From Owenia fusiformis (Eukaryota > Annelida > Polychaeta > Sabellida > Oweniidae), in the NCBI GenBank assembly GCA_903813345.2, contig CAIIXF020000001.1:1426001-1490000 (forward strand): a stretch of 64,000 bases of DNA. The letters run 5' to 3'. Positions within the stretch are counted from its first letter, which is position 1, and each line of letters starts with the position of its first letter. Positions 23,204-34,700 of this stretch are shown piece by piece. A program made the position numbers and the translations under genes. Below the pieces are notes generated by a model that worked only from the letters and a program-made list of their open reading frames with translations, was not told the DNA's origin and ran no database searches.

Positions 23204-23430
23204 TAAATCGATGGAGAGTAGGATCATACTTTGATAGGACCTCCTACCCTTTTACACCTGGTGTGAAAGAAATTATGGTCCCCTGGGGATTATGGTCCCT
23301 TTCTTAAAGGCCCTTACTGGCCCTGATTGTGGATACGATAATAAGGGAAGGAGGTGTATTTAGGTCACCATATAAATCAATGGAAAGTAGGATCATAATT
23401 TGATAGGACCTCCCACCCTTTTACACCGGA
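23204..23430 (+). repeat. Direct repeat of about 55 bp
   Basis: AGTAGGATCATACTTTGATA...CCTTTTACACC at 23217 and AGTAGGATCATAATTTGATA...CCTTTTACACC at 23385 are two direct copies, 168 bp apart. Confidence 0.75.
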
Positions 23431-23527
23431 ATCGCGCCTTTTATACTAAACGGTGAGCAACACCAAAAACGAGCGTTCGATTTACTAATCGATATGCGTC
23501 ACCCTTTAAATGTGTCACGAAATGTAG

Positions 23528-24016
23528 TTGAGGTATCAGTCAATCATGTCTGGAAATAAAGTTATTGAAATCCTTCACGCGTGTTTATGGACGAGTCTGT
23601 CAGAGGAGGGAAGAGTTAAGGTACAGCTGGAAAATAACATTTTGGTAAAAAATTGCTATATACCTGCACATGTTATTTTCTGGTACAAAACAAAGTATGA
23701 AGACATGTGTCAATTTCCTTGCTTTTTCAGGAAAGTATCTTTACATTGTCTTCTTTTAGAATATCTGGAAGGAGTTCAATGGAAACTCAAGGAAATTCTT
23801 ATATTTCACACTTTCTATTTTTCCAAAGTTTCCAGACAACACAGGAGCTACCATTTACCTGTTTCTAAGTTTACTAAAAATAGACAGGTTAATGACACTT
23901 TCCTGAAAAAAGCAAGGAAATACACACATGCCTTCATACTTAACTTTGTACCAGAAAATAACATGTGCAAGTATAGCAATTGTTCACCAAAATGTTACTT
24001 TCCAGCTGAACCTTAA
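23528..24016 (+). CDS. Hypothetical ORF or possible first exon (unrecognised)
   Basis: An uninterrupted 162-codon frame. The internal ATG at 23546 begins MSGNKVIEILHACLWTSLSE and could instead be a first exon ending at the AAG|GTACAG donor near 23622, giving about 25 residues. I recognise no domain. The later part (lysine-, phenylalanine- and tyrosine-rich) looks less protein-like than the first 25 residues. No partner exon with matching phase was found downstream, where a palindrome and a LINE fragment follow. Treat as unproven. Confidence 0.2.
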   Translation: MRYQSIMSGNKVIEILHACLWTSLSEEGRVKVQLENNILVKNCYIPAHVIFWYKTKYEDMCQFPCFFRKVSLHCLLLEYLEGVQWKLKEILIFHTFYFSKVSRQHRSYHLPVSKFTKNRQVNDTFLKKARKYTHAFILNFVPENNMCKYSNCSPKCYFPAEP

Positions 24017-24083
24017 CTATTACTGTAATACAGGTAATTCACTATGAAAGGTTAATTGATGAGGGGGATACCGGTGTAACAGA

Positions 24084-24187
24084 AATAATGGTCCCCTAGG
24101 AATGAATATCCCCCGGACCTATATCCCTAGGAACCCCGGTCCAGGACCGGGGTTTCTAGGGATTTAGGTCCAAGGGGGACCATTATT
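24084..24187. mobile_element. Foldback palindrome
   Basis: The outer arms AATAATGGTCCCC and GGGGACCATTATT and the inner arms CTAGGAACCCCGGTCC and GGACCGGGGTTTCTAG are symmetric about 24142. A related partial GGTCCCCTGGGGATTATGG sequence lies at 23277. Probably a MITE remnant. Confidence 0.7.
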
Positions 24188-24318
24188 AAAATGCAGTACT
24201 AGGACCTTTATCCCTAGTATTCATTGTCCTATGTTATATATAGTGTCCCTAGGACAATTCACACTGGGGGGACAACCACTTCTGTCACATCAGAAGCAGG
24301 TTTAATTGTCCTCTACAT

Positions 24319-24383
24319 TATAAAACTATATACTAGTATAAACATTATAATATACTATATACTAGTATAAACATTATAATATA
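24319..24383 (+). repeat. Two direct copies of an AT-rich 27-bp unit
   Basis: ATATACTAGTATAAACATTA occurs twice in direct succession. Confidence 0.7.
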
Positions 24384-24420
24384 CGTATAGTAATAATCAA
24401 AATCAGCTTTCTGCATCCCA

Positions 24421-24516
24421 ACTGCTGTGGCTGAATGGATAGAGGCGCTGCTAAGTACTGTATATAATTATTTGTAAGATTTTACATTGTTCTAGGTTCG
24501 AATCCCCGTCGAAACG
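24421..24516 (+). repeat. tRNA-derived SINE head or tRNA pseudogene
   Basis: TGGCTGAATGG (24428-24438) fits the Pol III A box and GGTTCGAATCC (24495-24505) fits the B box exactly. The D-arm and start of the anticodon stem resemble a Leu/Ser-type tRNA. The 5' seven bases do not pair with the 3' TCGAAAC, so this is not a functional tRNA. A 5'-truncated LINE begins within about 20 bp downstream. Confidence 0.6.
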
Positions 24517-25860
24517 TATTTATTCTTGTGTATATATATGATTATTGATGAACATAAAGAACTCTCAGTTGGTAGTGATCACAATGTCATTACTATAAAT
24601 AGTAAGTTTGTCCCTGTTTACAAACCTGACTCAGAGGCCCCTTCTTCAAATGATAATATTGCCTATACCAAATGGAATTTTAATGACCAAACTGACTGGG
24701 GGATGTTTAAGTCAGAATTGAGTTCTGAATATAAAAATTGGTCAATTGATGGGTTAAATGTTGAAGAGATTTGGAACTGTTTTAAGGTTAAATTAATAAA
24801 TATTGGTAACAAAGCAATTGGTATGAAGAAAGTTTCTAAAAATAGCAGAGATTTTTGGGATTCTGAATTGAAGCAATTGATTAAAAATAGGAAAGAGGCC
24901 AGCCGTTTTCATAGAATTTGGCAAAAGTCAAAATCAGCGGACCCAACTGTTATTAAGGAACTTTGGGAGATTTATCAAGATCTTAAACATCAAGTTGCAA
25001 CAAAAATTAAAGAAAACCATATAAAGAATCACATTAGAATAATTACCAACAACGCCCGTAATAAGTCGAAATCTTCAAAAAGTTATTGGAAAGCGCTGAA
25101 GAAATTCAATACAAAGAGCAATTTCCCCATTAGAATGAAAGACCCAAATGACCCCAACCATATTATATGTGACCCAAAAGAAGTTAACGAAACACTTAAA
25201 GAATATTGGAAAAATGTTGGTTCTAAAAGTAAAAACCCCGAAACCCTCCCAAATCAAGCTTCAGACACCCTCAATAATATTAAGCTTGATAACATTGTAA
25301 GTGATAGAGCACTCAGTCATATTACTTTTGATCTAGCAAGTTTATCAAAACATATATCTGGTCTTTCAAATGGAAAGGCAGTCGGTATAGATCAAATTCC
25401 CAATGAATTCTTGAAAAATGGTAAAGAAGTTCTCTCGCAGCCTATTTTAGATCTTTTTAATGCTATCAGAATGTTTGAAAAAATTCCATTTGATTGGCAA
25501 CAAGGTATTGTCAAACCCCTCCATAAGGAAGGTGATCCAGAAGTTTTCAGTAATTATCGTGGAATAACGATTACATCCAATATGTATAAATTATTCTCGA
25601 GTCTGTTGGAAAACCAGATAATGGACTTTCTTCGTGAAAACAATCTTTTAGGTGACCTTCAAGGCGCATTTCAAAAAGGCAAAAGATTAGAAAATCATAT
25701 ATTTTCCCTTAAAGGACTATGTAGCCTTCGTAAAGATAAGAAACTCAAATCCTATTTAGCTTTTATTGACATTTCTAAGGCATTTGACGTTTGAGATCGT
25801 GATTTGCTATTTCTAAAACTTTGGGAAAATGGAATCCAAGGTAAAACTTGGTAAAACACA
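24515..25860 (+). mobile_element. Non-LTR retrotransposon fragment (LINE-3 of this window)
   Basis: A 422-codon frame from 24526 starts inside the endonuclease C-terminus (VGSDHNVITI), passes through a Lys-rich linker (SYWKALKKFN) and enters the reverse transcriptase: NGKAVGIDQIPNEFLKNG, VKPLHKEGDPEVFSNYRGIT, and FIDISKAFDV. An in-frame TGA follows FDV, where the continuation DRDLLFLKLWENGIQG shows the stop replaces a sense codon (probably Trp). The similarity ends near 25850, before the catalytic YADD box. It is truncated at both ends and dead. Confidence 0.9.
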
Positions 25861-25869
25861 AGCAATTGA

Positions 25870-27230
25870 TCGAATATTATCCATCACTTTTTAAGGAAAA
25901 ATAAATCCATTGCGAAAAAATCAGTTTTCTATTCAAATGCCCGTTTATCTCGGAGATTATATTAAGTTTAGATTGTTGCTGTTTCGGTGTATTTAGTATA
26001 CGCTCTATTTTCACGAATATCAAACTTTAGTCATTCTGATACTCATAGCATCTCTGTTGCATCGCAGATCCTCCAGAAGGATAGAGATGGAGAGGGCGTG
26101 GCTTACCACGATAAACTTTAGTGGATCGTGTTAATGTCATTCATTATAAATGTTTAGCAAATAAATGGATTAAGGGAGGGAATTAGGTAATGTCTCTGGT
26201 ACTTAATACAAGTGTAAGCTAAAAAGGTACACACATTACACATTACGTGCAGTGGAAAGTTCTGTCAAATAAAAAAGAAAAATGCAGTCATCTTTTGCTG
26301 AGGAAAGCAAAGGCATAAGAAGGATTGTATCAAATAAGTCTAGATTTATTATTTCGAATGAGTATTTAATTGTCACAGTTAAAAAATATAAAAGATCACG
26401 TGGTGTACCCATATGCATTGCTTCCTGATAATCACTTTTTATTTTCTAAAAATAACGGATCCACTGATAATCGTCAACGGATTATCGAGATTTTTAAACT
26501 CCAAAGACCTAATTTCAGATGGCCTGCGGTTGAATCTAATCTACTAATTAAATATAAAGCTCATTGGTTCCCCTTGGTTTACATTTAAAAAAATGGGAAA
26601 ATTTGTGGCATTGGAAATGAAGTCAAGATACATTTCCATCAATATTATTATCCTCGCAGGTTATGTAAATAAAAATTCAAAATAAAGAGGAGGGAGCTAA
26701 GGTTGCCAAACTTATTTTCAATTCAAAGAAAGGACGAATAGGTTTTTCAGGAGTAGTTGTTCTTTGTTGCAAGGCATTAAAATTTAAAAGAAATGTTTAA
26801 TGTTACAGAGCACAGTTGATCAATTGTTATTTTAATTTGGTCTTTTTGGAATTTCAGACTGTTTCATTCCATTCAATTTACTATTTTTCATCTGTCAATG
26901 TGCGCCATGATTAAATAAGTATTATTAATTCTCAAAAATATTTGCTATTGAATATACTAGTATTCAGTAAGTTACTGTAAGTTCATGAGGTTATTAGGAA
27001 CTCCTCTATTACAAAATGAAATAAACATCTTTTGATTTGGAATCTTTTCAAAAATCAGCTAAAAGTGTGGGAATCGCATGTTTCAGAATTTGACATATCT
27101 GTAATTGAACTCTAACTAAAGAATGAATTGTATGTATGACAAATACAGAAAATGCTTTTCAGTGAAAACAAATAAGTGTTAAAAATAGGCATTTTTCATG
27201 TAATTGAACATAGCTGAAACAAAACGTATT
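25870..27230. other. Anonymous stretch with one dispersed-repeat arm
   Basis: 26590-26710 matches one arm of the foldback element at 49300-49450 (AAGTCAAGATACATTTCCATC, AAATAAAAATTCAAA, GGTTGCCAAACTT). No gene is seen in the remainder. Confidence 0.5.
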
Positions 27231-27408
27231 TTTGCTCAACATTTTATGTATTCTAAAATAGAATGCCTTTATCTGAAGTACGTCAGCATACTTTTTGATC
27301 GTTTCGATTGTAAGTAGCGTTGATATCTGGCTCCAAAATTGTGAATTTCGATGAAATTGTCAATGTAACAGGACAACACGCTTTTGAAAACATGTCATAT
27401 CTCAATTA

Positions 27409-27838
27409 CCCAAATGCGAGTAGGTAGTTACCAGTTTCACCACCAGGTGGCTGATTCGGGTCAATTAACATGGCAGGTATATAAGAAAGTTCCCTTAAAC
27501 TTCAATATTATCAATTTAAGTGGCTCAATTTTCATGTAACCCTTATGTGTCTGATTCTTATACTAATAAAAATATGTCCAGTAAAGCAAAATATTATCTG
27601 TCTACTAAAGGAAAATATATTTCATTTTTTGTGATTTTATAACATGGGGTCTATGGGGAATCTCCCCGAGCTAGAAGTCAGATTTTCAAAGAAAATTAAT
27701 TTTTCAAAGTTGATAAACACTTTTTAAAACCACATTTCTAGATGTGATTTTACATGTGGATTTCAAATATGATATTACTTTGACTGAATTTTGAAGTTTT
27801 AATGACATAAATCAAGATTATTTCTACTCGCATCTGGG
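27409..27838 (+). mobile_element. 430-bp TIR element, copy 1
   Basis: Begins CCCAAATGCGAGTAG and ends CTACTCGCATCTGGG. It splits a dispersed repeat whose unsplit form is at 905-1215, so its ends are constrained by the empty site. A second copy lies inverted at 36697-37126. It has no ORF. The exact target duplication (2-4 bp of TA-rich sequence) is ambiguous. Confidence 0.8.
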
Positions 27839-27909
27839 TTATTGGTCGCATCTTTTAATTTTGGTTATGCTGGCATAGAGAACATTCATTCAGAGTGTGA
27901 TGAGAGCAC

Positions 27910-30900
27910 CGGATTTGATCTCCACCTAATACCGAATATATAGACTCAATAAAGTAAATGTAAAATTTATTCTGTGAAAATCGACATGGTCGTTAAAACA
28001 CACCCACGGGGCATTAGGGGAATCCGAGAAAAATAGGTTATATGTGGTTAGCAAGTCCTTAATTCAGTTTATCAGACCATCGTATTCCAAATCGTGATAA
28101 TAAATGTGATTGAATTATAATGAGCATTATCTGATAATTTCTGAAAATTCACCATTTTTCTTGTGAAAAACGACCAAGATATAATTCAAACATGGGCAGC
28201 ATTCTTATGTAAAGATGGACACTGTTCAAGAAAACATTATATCCACTCTATCTTAACGAAAAGATTTTACGAAATAACCAGCACGACCCCATCTATGAGC
28301 GAATATGGTGTGAAACTGTGACAATCGACATGCGTGAAAATACCATTGAACTCAAAGCAGTAAATTAGTCATTTGTATAAATCACAGATGGATTAATTTG
28401 ATTTTATATGATTACCAATACTCTGATAACACATTTTTAACAGTTTTACGGTAATTTACGCATAACGATCAATTGATAGACATTGAAAAGATGACAGCTA
28501 AATAGTTTTCTCTTTGTTTAGTGTACCTTTTCCATTTTATACGTCTTTACAAAAATACGTTACATGCAAGCAGATGTGAAGTTATTTGGAACTTCCATAA
28601 GCATAATTTACCGAAAAAATTTACTACAAAAATCACTATGAAGACCATTATAGCCCAAACAGTGTCAACCTCTGTAAATAGCGTTTCGTTCAGTGCATTC
28701 CCGGGGATTGCTGACTGCAATCATAAAGTCTATTAACGTTTGGAATCAGTTTCCCTTTCAATGAATGCATCATTCTCAATGATGAACAGCATAAACAGGC
28801 ATCTCTAATTTGTATCATGAAAGATTTTATAGCTTTTCAACGATGTTTATTTGCTTATTACTTTTTAATTACGATCTTGGATCTACTACTCGATACATTA
28901 TTACGATCTAATGTACAATATTCAGTATCCCTTCGTGAAACGTAATTCTTTGCAAAACATACAAAGAAAAACAAAAAGTAAGCAATGCTCGAGAATAAAA
29001 AATCAAAAAATCAAGACATGTGGTGCATAAAATTACGTTCCTCATTGAAAAATATCGCCAATTGAACTAGCATTATAGAAACATAAAGCACAAGATGCGC
29101 ATGCAACGATAGAGGCAACAAAAGCAAGATGATTTTCCCCTCTTCGAAAAATAAAACCAGGGGTAGATCACTAAAAATATATAGACTTCAAGAGTTTCAA
29201 AGAAAAACAAAACATCAGAAGAAACAAGTTTGATAGCGAAAGTTATGAGATGCGAAATCAGAAATTCGAAAAAGGATCGAGTCTGACACGAAAGAAATTT
29301 GTTTCTCTAAACCGGAAATTTTAGCGACTAAAACAAAAATCTCAGAATAAACCAAAGCATAGTAATAAAAACACTTCCAGTTGGGTTCTTGGAGAGGGAG
29401 GGGGGGGGGTCATCGGCGAAGCGCTCCGCAGATAATGGTGTCAAGAGAAACGTCTCTACACCAGTGCAGATGATTTTTATGATTGAACTATAAGTCATCC
29501 TTAATGGACTAGACTCGACATCAATATCATGTTTCAATTGATAACGTAGACTCGACTAGAATAAGGACCGGCTTCTTGATTTGGAATATGTTAAAGGGAC
29601 ATTTCAGATCATATCTCGATAGATGATGTTTGTACTCCAATATGACGTAAATGGTTGTCCTGTTGTGATACATGCAGGAAAAACGTCACTACGTCAACCT
29701 GCAACTGGTTTAAGCATGCATTAAAAGCTAAACCCAAAGGAAAAATTACTCAAATTGTAAAAACAAGTCAAAGAACCAAACCTGGTATGTGAGATAAAAA
29801 AAGAAAACATATGCCAAGGGTGTCAAAAAATTATTTTGACGACATGGCATATGTCATCCCATTGTCATTCAATCTAAAAATGTAGATCTTGGTTTCATGA
29901 ATCAGTGCGATGTTTTGGTAAAGTTGGTGTGAAAAGAATGTAGAAAAGGTGTGTTCAGTGCATATAAACTTTGCGGACGTACATGTAATACGTACATGTA
30001 CTTAGTTTATTCTCTTTGACGATATTTTAGAACAAAATATGAAACACGACAGGGTTTTGACGGAAAATTTTACATAAACGTGGTCATATTTGGATACAAA
30101 TACACACTGGTAGTTTCTCAGTTCAGCTTGTTATATCCTACATATCAAAAATGTCGATTCATGAAGTTAGCGGTCCCTAAAGTGAACTTTCTAACTCATT
30201 GTCATTTGTTTCTAATTGTCTTGTGAAAATCGACATGCGGATGAATAGTGAAATAGCCTAATGATCAATTCTTCCCAAATAAAACTGTTATCATTTTCTT
30301 ATCGTCTTAAGCATCATTTTTCATGATCGCATCAATTCATGTTTCATTAGAGTCGACTCTTTCAATTTTATTCAAATGAAAAACAAAGGGGAAGTTAAAA
30401 ATTGAGAAAGACATAGATTTTATTGGTTCATGTTGACAAAGTGTTGCACATGAAAAAGAAAAAACTTGCAGTCCAAATCCATTTGCGATTTTAAAGGACA
30501 ACTAAGTACCATGAGGAACGTTCTTGGTTTTTTGAAAATGATGCATTCTAATTTGAATAGCTCGACACATTAATCAGGGGGTCAAGGTGTGGAAATTGAC
30601 ATGTTTGAGACGGACCCTAATTTCAATTTGAAAATTCGCCTATTTTTCCTTGGAGTTTACTTTAATGCCTTGGGTAACGAATGTACAAATGTATGAAGAT
30701 ATATACTATATATCTATTTGACAAAAACATTTTAGGATTTTTTTCACTTTTTAACAAAATTAATTTTACACTTAAGCGGTTTTGAGTGTTTTATGTGAGG
30801 TACACCGATGAAGGGGGAGGGTTGTGGATAACATAAAAAATCGAACCCCTGGTCACCAATTTCTGGCTACGCCACTGTTGTAGCATTTAAGTAAATAATT

Positions 30901-30960
30901 AGCAGCACAGTAGACAGAAACATCCATACGTATAGCTAAATTAATCTACAATATAAAATA
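27910..30960. other. Long anonymous stretch downstream of the P450 gene
   Basis: No open frame of protein-like composition. A small dyad ATATGCCA...TGGCATAT lies at about 29809-29870. No known repeat was recognised. Confidence 0.4.
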
Positions 30961-30990
30961 ATAGCACGTACTTTTAAAACATTTTAAATT

Positions 30991-30996
30991 TTTATT
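30991..30996 (-). terminator. Candidate polyadenylation signal of the P450 gene
   Basis: AATAAA on the minus strand, about 590 bp beyond the stop codon of the P450 gene. Other signals closer to the stop were not seen, but the choice is inference. Confidence 0.4.
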
Positions 30997-31582
30997 TAAC
31001 ATAAACGGCAAAATACATACTCGTTAGATTACAGTTTGACTATACATAATCAAACAAGTGGAAGGAACAGTTGCCTATTTTACAACATTTGCAATCAATC
31101 AATCGGAATTAAAAATACATAATATTACAGCGTGTACAATACATAATCTAGTGGATAAGCAGTTATACCTGCCTTACATTTTCAAAAACTCAGAATTTAA
31201 TATACAGTCAACTAAAATGTTCTTATCCTGTTTACCAGTGATTATACAATTTTTAAGTCGCATTATTCTCTTGGATGCAGTCCTGGATAGTTAAATGTTG
31301 CCAAACAACATTCTATTACTCTCAATACATGGGAAATGCATATCCCATAAATGTTGAACCACTTTGCATTCATAGAAATAATGCATCTGTTTGTTTATAA
31401 AAGTTCTGTCAGACGAACTAAAAATGCTAAGACCAGCCATATCTTTAAACCCTTGAAAGATACCCTTTGCATTCGTTCGACTTCGTTTCTTAAAATAGAG
31501 CTTTGTCTCGGAAGTTTCTAACTGGACTGCGTATACCCTATACTATATACAGTGGTCGGAAATGTTCCATCTCTTCCTAGCT

Positions 31583-31793
31583 TCAACGAACTTTCGCTAT
31601 TATTTTAAACTTTGGTGCCATTAAAGCCATCGGTGTATTTACGAAGGACTTCATGTCAAATGGGATGACCCTTTCTGGGTCGTCGGGGAGGAATACAAAT
31701 TTGTGTAAGAGCTGGGTGAGTGTCAAGAAAATCCTGACTTTTGCCAATACTTCCCCCATGCAAACGCGACGTCCTGCTCCAAACGCAAGTACT
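31583..31793 (-). CDS. P450 exon 6
   Basis: Residues 427-496 and stop: haem-binding FGAGRRVCMGEVLAKVR, L helix, and the C-terminal strand MALMAPKFKIIAK. Confidence 0.93.
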
Positions 31794-34700
31794 CTAAAAA
31801 ACAATTTCAGTTTAACTCATTTGGTTTAAGTCAAGTATTTTAAGGCGTGTACTGTAAGTGACTGGGGAGGTCCAGACGGGGGGCTCCATGGGGCGTTTCC
31901 ATCGACATAAAGAAACGTTAGTTTCATAGAACATGTTTTATTACTGTAAGATAAAGAGATTCTTAAACTAGTATCGAATGGTTTCTAAAGATCATGAAAG
32001 GACTTATTTAGATCTCGTAATAACTCTCGTAATCGTGGCCTATTCCATGACATTTGCACATCAATATGTCTTTCAATTGATTAATTCTAAACAAACTGAG
32101 TATATATATTTTCGAATATGTACATTACAAATGAAATCAATTGTTGAAATGTTTTAAAATTATATTTACTTTTTTCTTTCTTCTTTTGAAACGAGATTGC
32201 CTTCTGAATCGAGGAATCTTCCTGGATTAAACACATTTGGGTCAAGTATAAAGTAACGGCTGTCGTGGTGCATGCCATACAAGTTCATCCAAACCTAAAA
32301 TATTTGAGTCGTGATTATGTCATGAAGCTTGCATGGTAAATTTATCTAGCATGAAACACGTATTTCATTATATTCGAGCTTGCAATTCAAGGTATGTAAA
32401 ATCGCGTAAGGGGGACTCAAGGCGTACATCACTACAGATCCGGCCCAATTAAATATATTTGAAAACGAATAAACAGACAGTGATATTATAAAACAAATAT
32501 TTCATTCTACTTTCGGTAAATACCCGTGTCAAGTTCACAACTTCGGGCTCCGTGGAATATCACTTGTGAAATATGCACAGGTATCGACCTTAATAGAAAT
32601 ATCTAAGTGTCATATTGTTTTAATAAAAGTAAACAGATTACTTGTGTTCCCTTTGGAAGATGACATCCAGATATTTTTGTGTCACGTGTAGTTTTATGAG
32701 GAATACCAAGAGGAACCATGGACATGTAACGTAGTGTTTCTAGAATTGCTGCTTCCATATATGGCATCTTCTCACGATCAGATAACGCAGGCTGCATATC
32801 GCGTCCTATTACCCGATCAATCTCTTTATGGAGTTTGTCTTGCACATCTGGGTAATTGATCAAGGCTATGAGGAAACCAGATATAGTCGTGAATGTTGTG
32901 AAGATTCCTGAATTAAAAGGGCATTGTGTGTATCACAAGAAACAAATAACATGGAAACATGTTCACAATCGAATATTATACATAGAGATTATCCTATATG
33001 AGGTTCAGGATATTGGGATTATCCCGAGGCTAATATAATATATTTGCCCGAGGGCCGCAGGTCCCGAGGGAAAATATATTATATTGGCCAAGGGATAATC
33101 CCAATATCCTGAACCGACTATAGGATAATATGTTTATCCCATACCAATCTTGGTCATCTGGTTCACATTGTTCAATCGTGGAAATATTTTAGAATATTCA
33201 TGTCCAGTTTTGTTTTCTTGGCCGTGAGCGGATTTTCCTGTTCTCTCAAATATTCCCACATTTATTTTCTCGAATTTTTGATTGATTAAGTGGATGCTCT
33301 TTCCCTTTTTAAACCATCAAACAGATCCCGATTGTCTGTGTTTTCTCCATTGGAGTTTACAGTCATTACGCGAACGTTACAAATTATGAACAAATATGCG
33401 ATTATGACGTAGCGGGCAGATATACTATATCTGCCCGCTCGGAGTGGGACGTAAAGCTATATCTGCCCGCTGATGAATATATAAGTTTTTACAAACCAGC
33501 TTTGTGTACCCGTAACACGTCCAAGTATGGGATAAAAAGCTTTATTCAATGTGTATAATCAAAGAAGAAAAAGTCACGTAGAAAACAGCATTTGAATTTC
33601 AGAGATCGTTCGCAGCAAGTAAACACTTCAGCAAGATGTTTTTAAATTACTTTTGATAAAGAGATGCATTTGGCATATGCGGTTGACACATACAGACCAA
33701 AAATGAATGACATGTGGGATATGAATATCTTTGTAACATATCTTGTACATCAATCGTCTTTTCATGGTTCTGTTTCTAGTGCTTATTGTTATTATAAAAC
33801 GTCTTAGCATGTTCCAGATTTGGTACAAAAGATGCATTCTGTTCTCTCTGTTTCATGTGATTGCTTGAGATGAGAATAATGATAGATTCTATTGCCTGAA
33901 TCAATGACAATACAAGTCGGATAGGGAGATGATTGCGATTGATGATAATTTGTACCAGTTCAAAAAAGTCATGTTTGGTAATATTTGTAACGAAATTTTC
34001 GTTATAGACAAGGACACTAAATGTATCGGAACATAAAGTTAAAGTTAAACTGAGTAATAGAGATATATAAGGTTAAATTGTATTACAAACATTCATTTGA
34101 CTTTCATATAATACAATTAACAAATCAACCTGTACCTGCGTTAAAACTATCTCCTAAAATTCCATAGATAGCTTCATTTGAAATTCTGCCCTCATCCTCA
34201 GCTCTCAGTAACTCCCCAAGAATACATCTCTCATATCTTTCTGATTCCTATCAAGGATAAGAATACGTTAATATGTTATGTAAGAGATCTCGCCAAGTGT
34301 CTCAAGTGTTTGTATCTTTGGCTTGTCTTGTGTTAGTGCAAATACCCCACTATCTTTGATATTAATATCATCCCGCGCGCTCAGAATCAAGTTAGAAACT
34401 ACCACCCTGCGCACGGAGTCAAGTTAGAAACTGCCACTCTGCGCGCTCAGAATCTAGTTAGAAACTGCAATCCTGCGTGCTCAGAGTCTAGTTAGAAACT
34501 ACCGCTCTTCATAATATCACTAGTTTAAAATCAATATCTGATTTTTGAATGAAATAAAACCAGACTATATAATTAGCCTTCAAAACATAACTTGTGACTC
34601 CATTGTCCATAAAGTTAAAAACACAGAAAAACACAGATCTTTAGATTAATGACGAAATATGAATGACTAACAACATTACGTGCAGATTTTACGATATAAA

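Noticed and set aside
24421-24516. Functional tRNA gene
   Set aside because: The A and B boxes are good, but the acceptor stem does not pair and the anticodon arm is broken.
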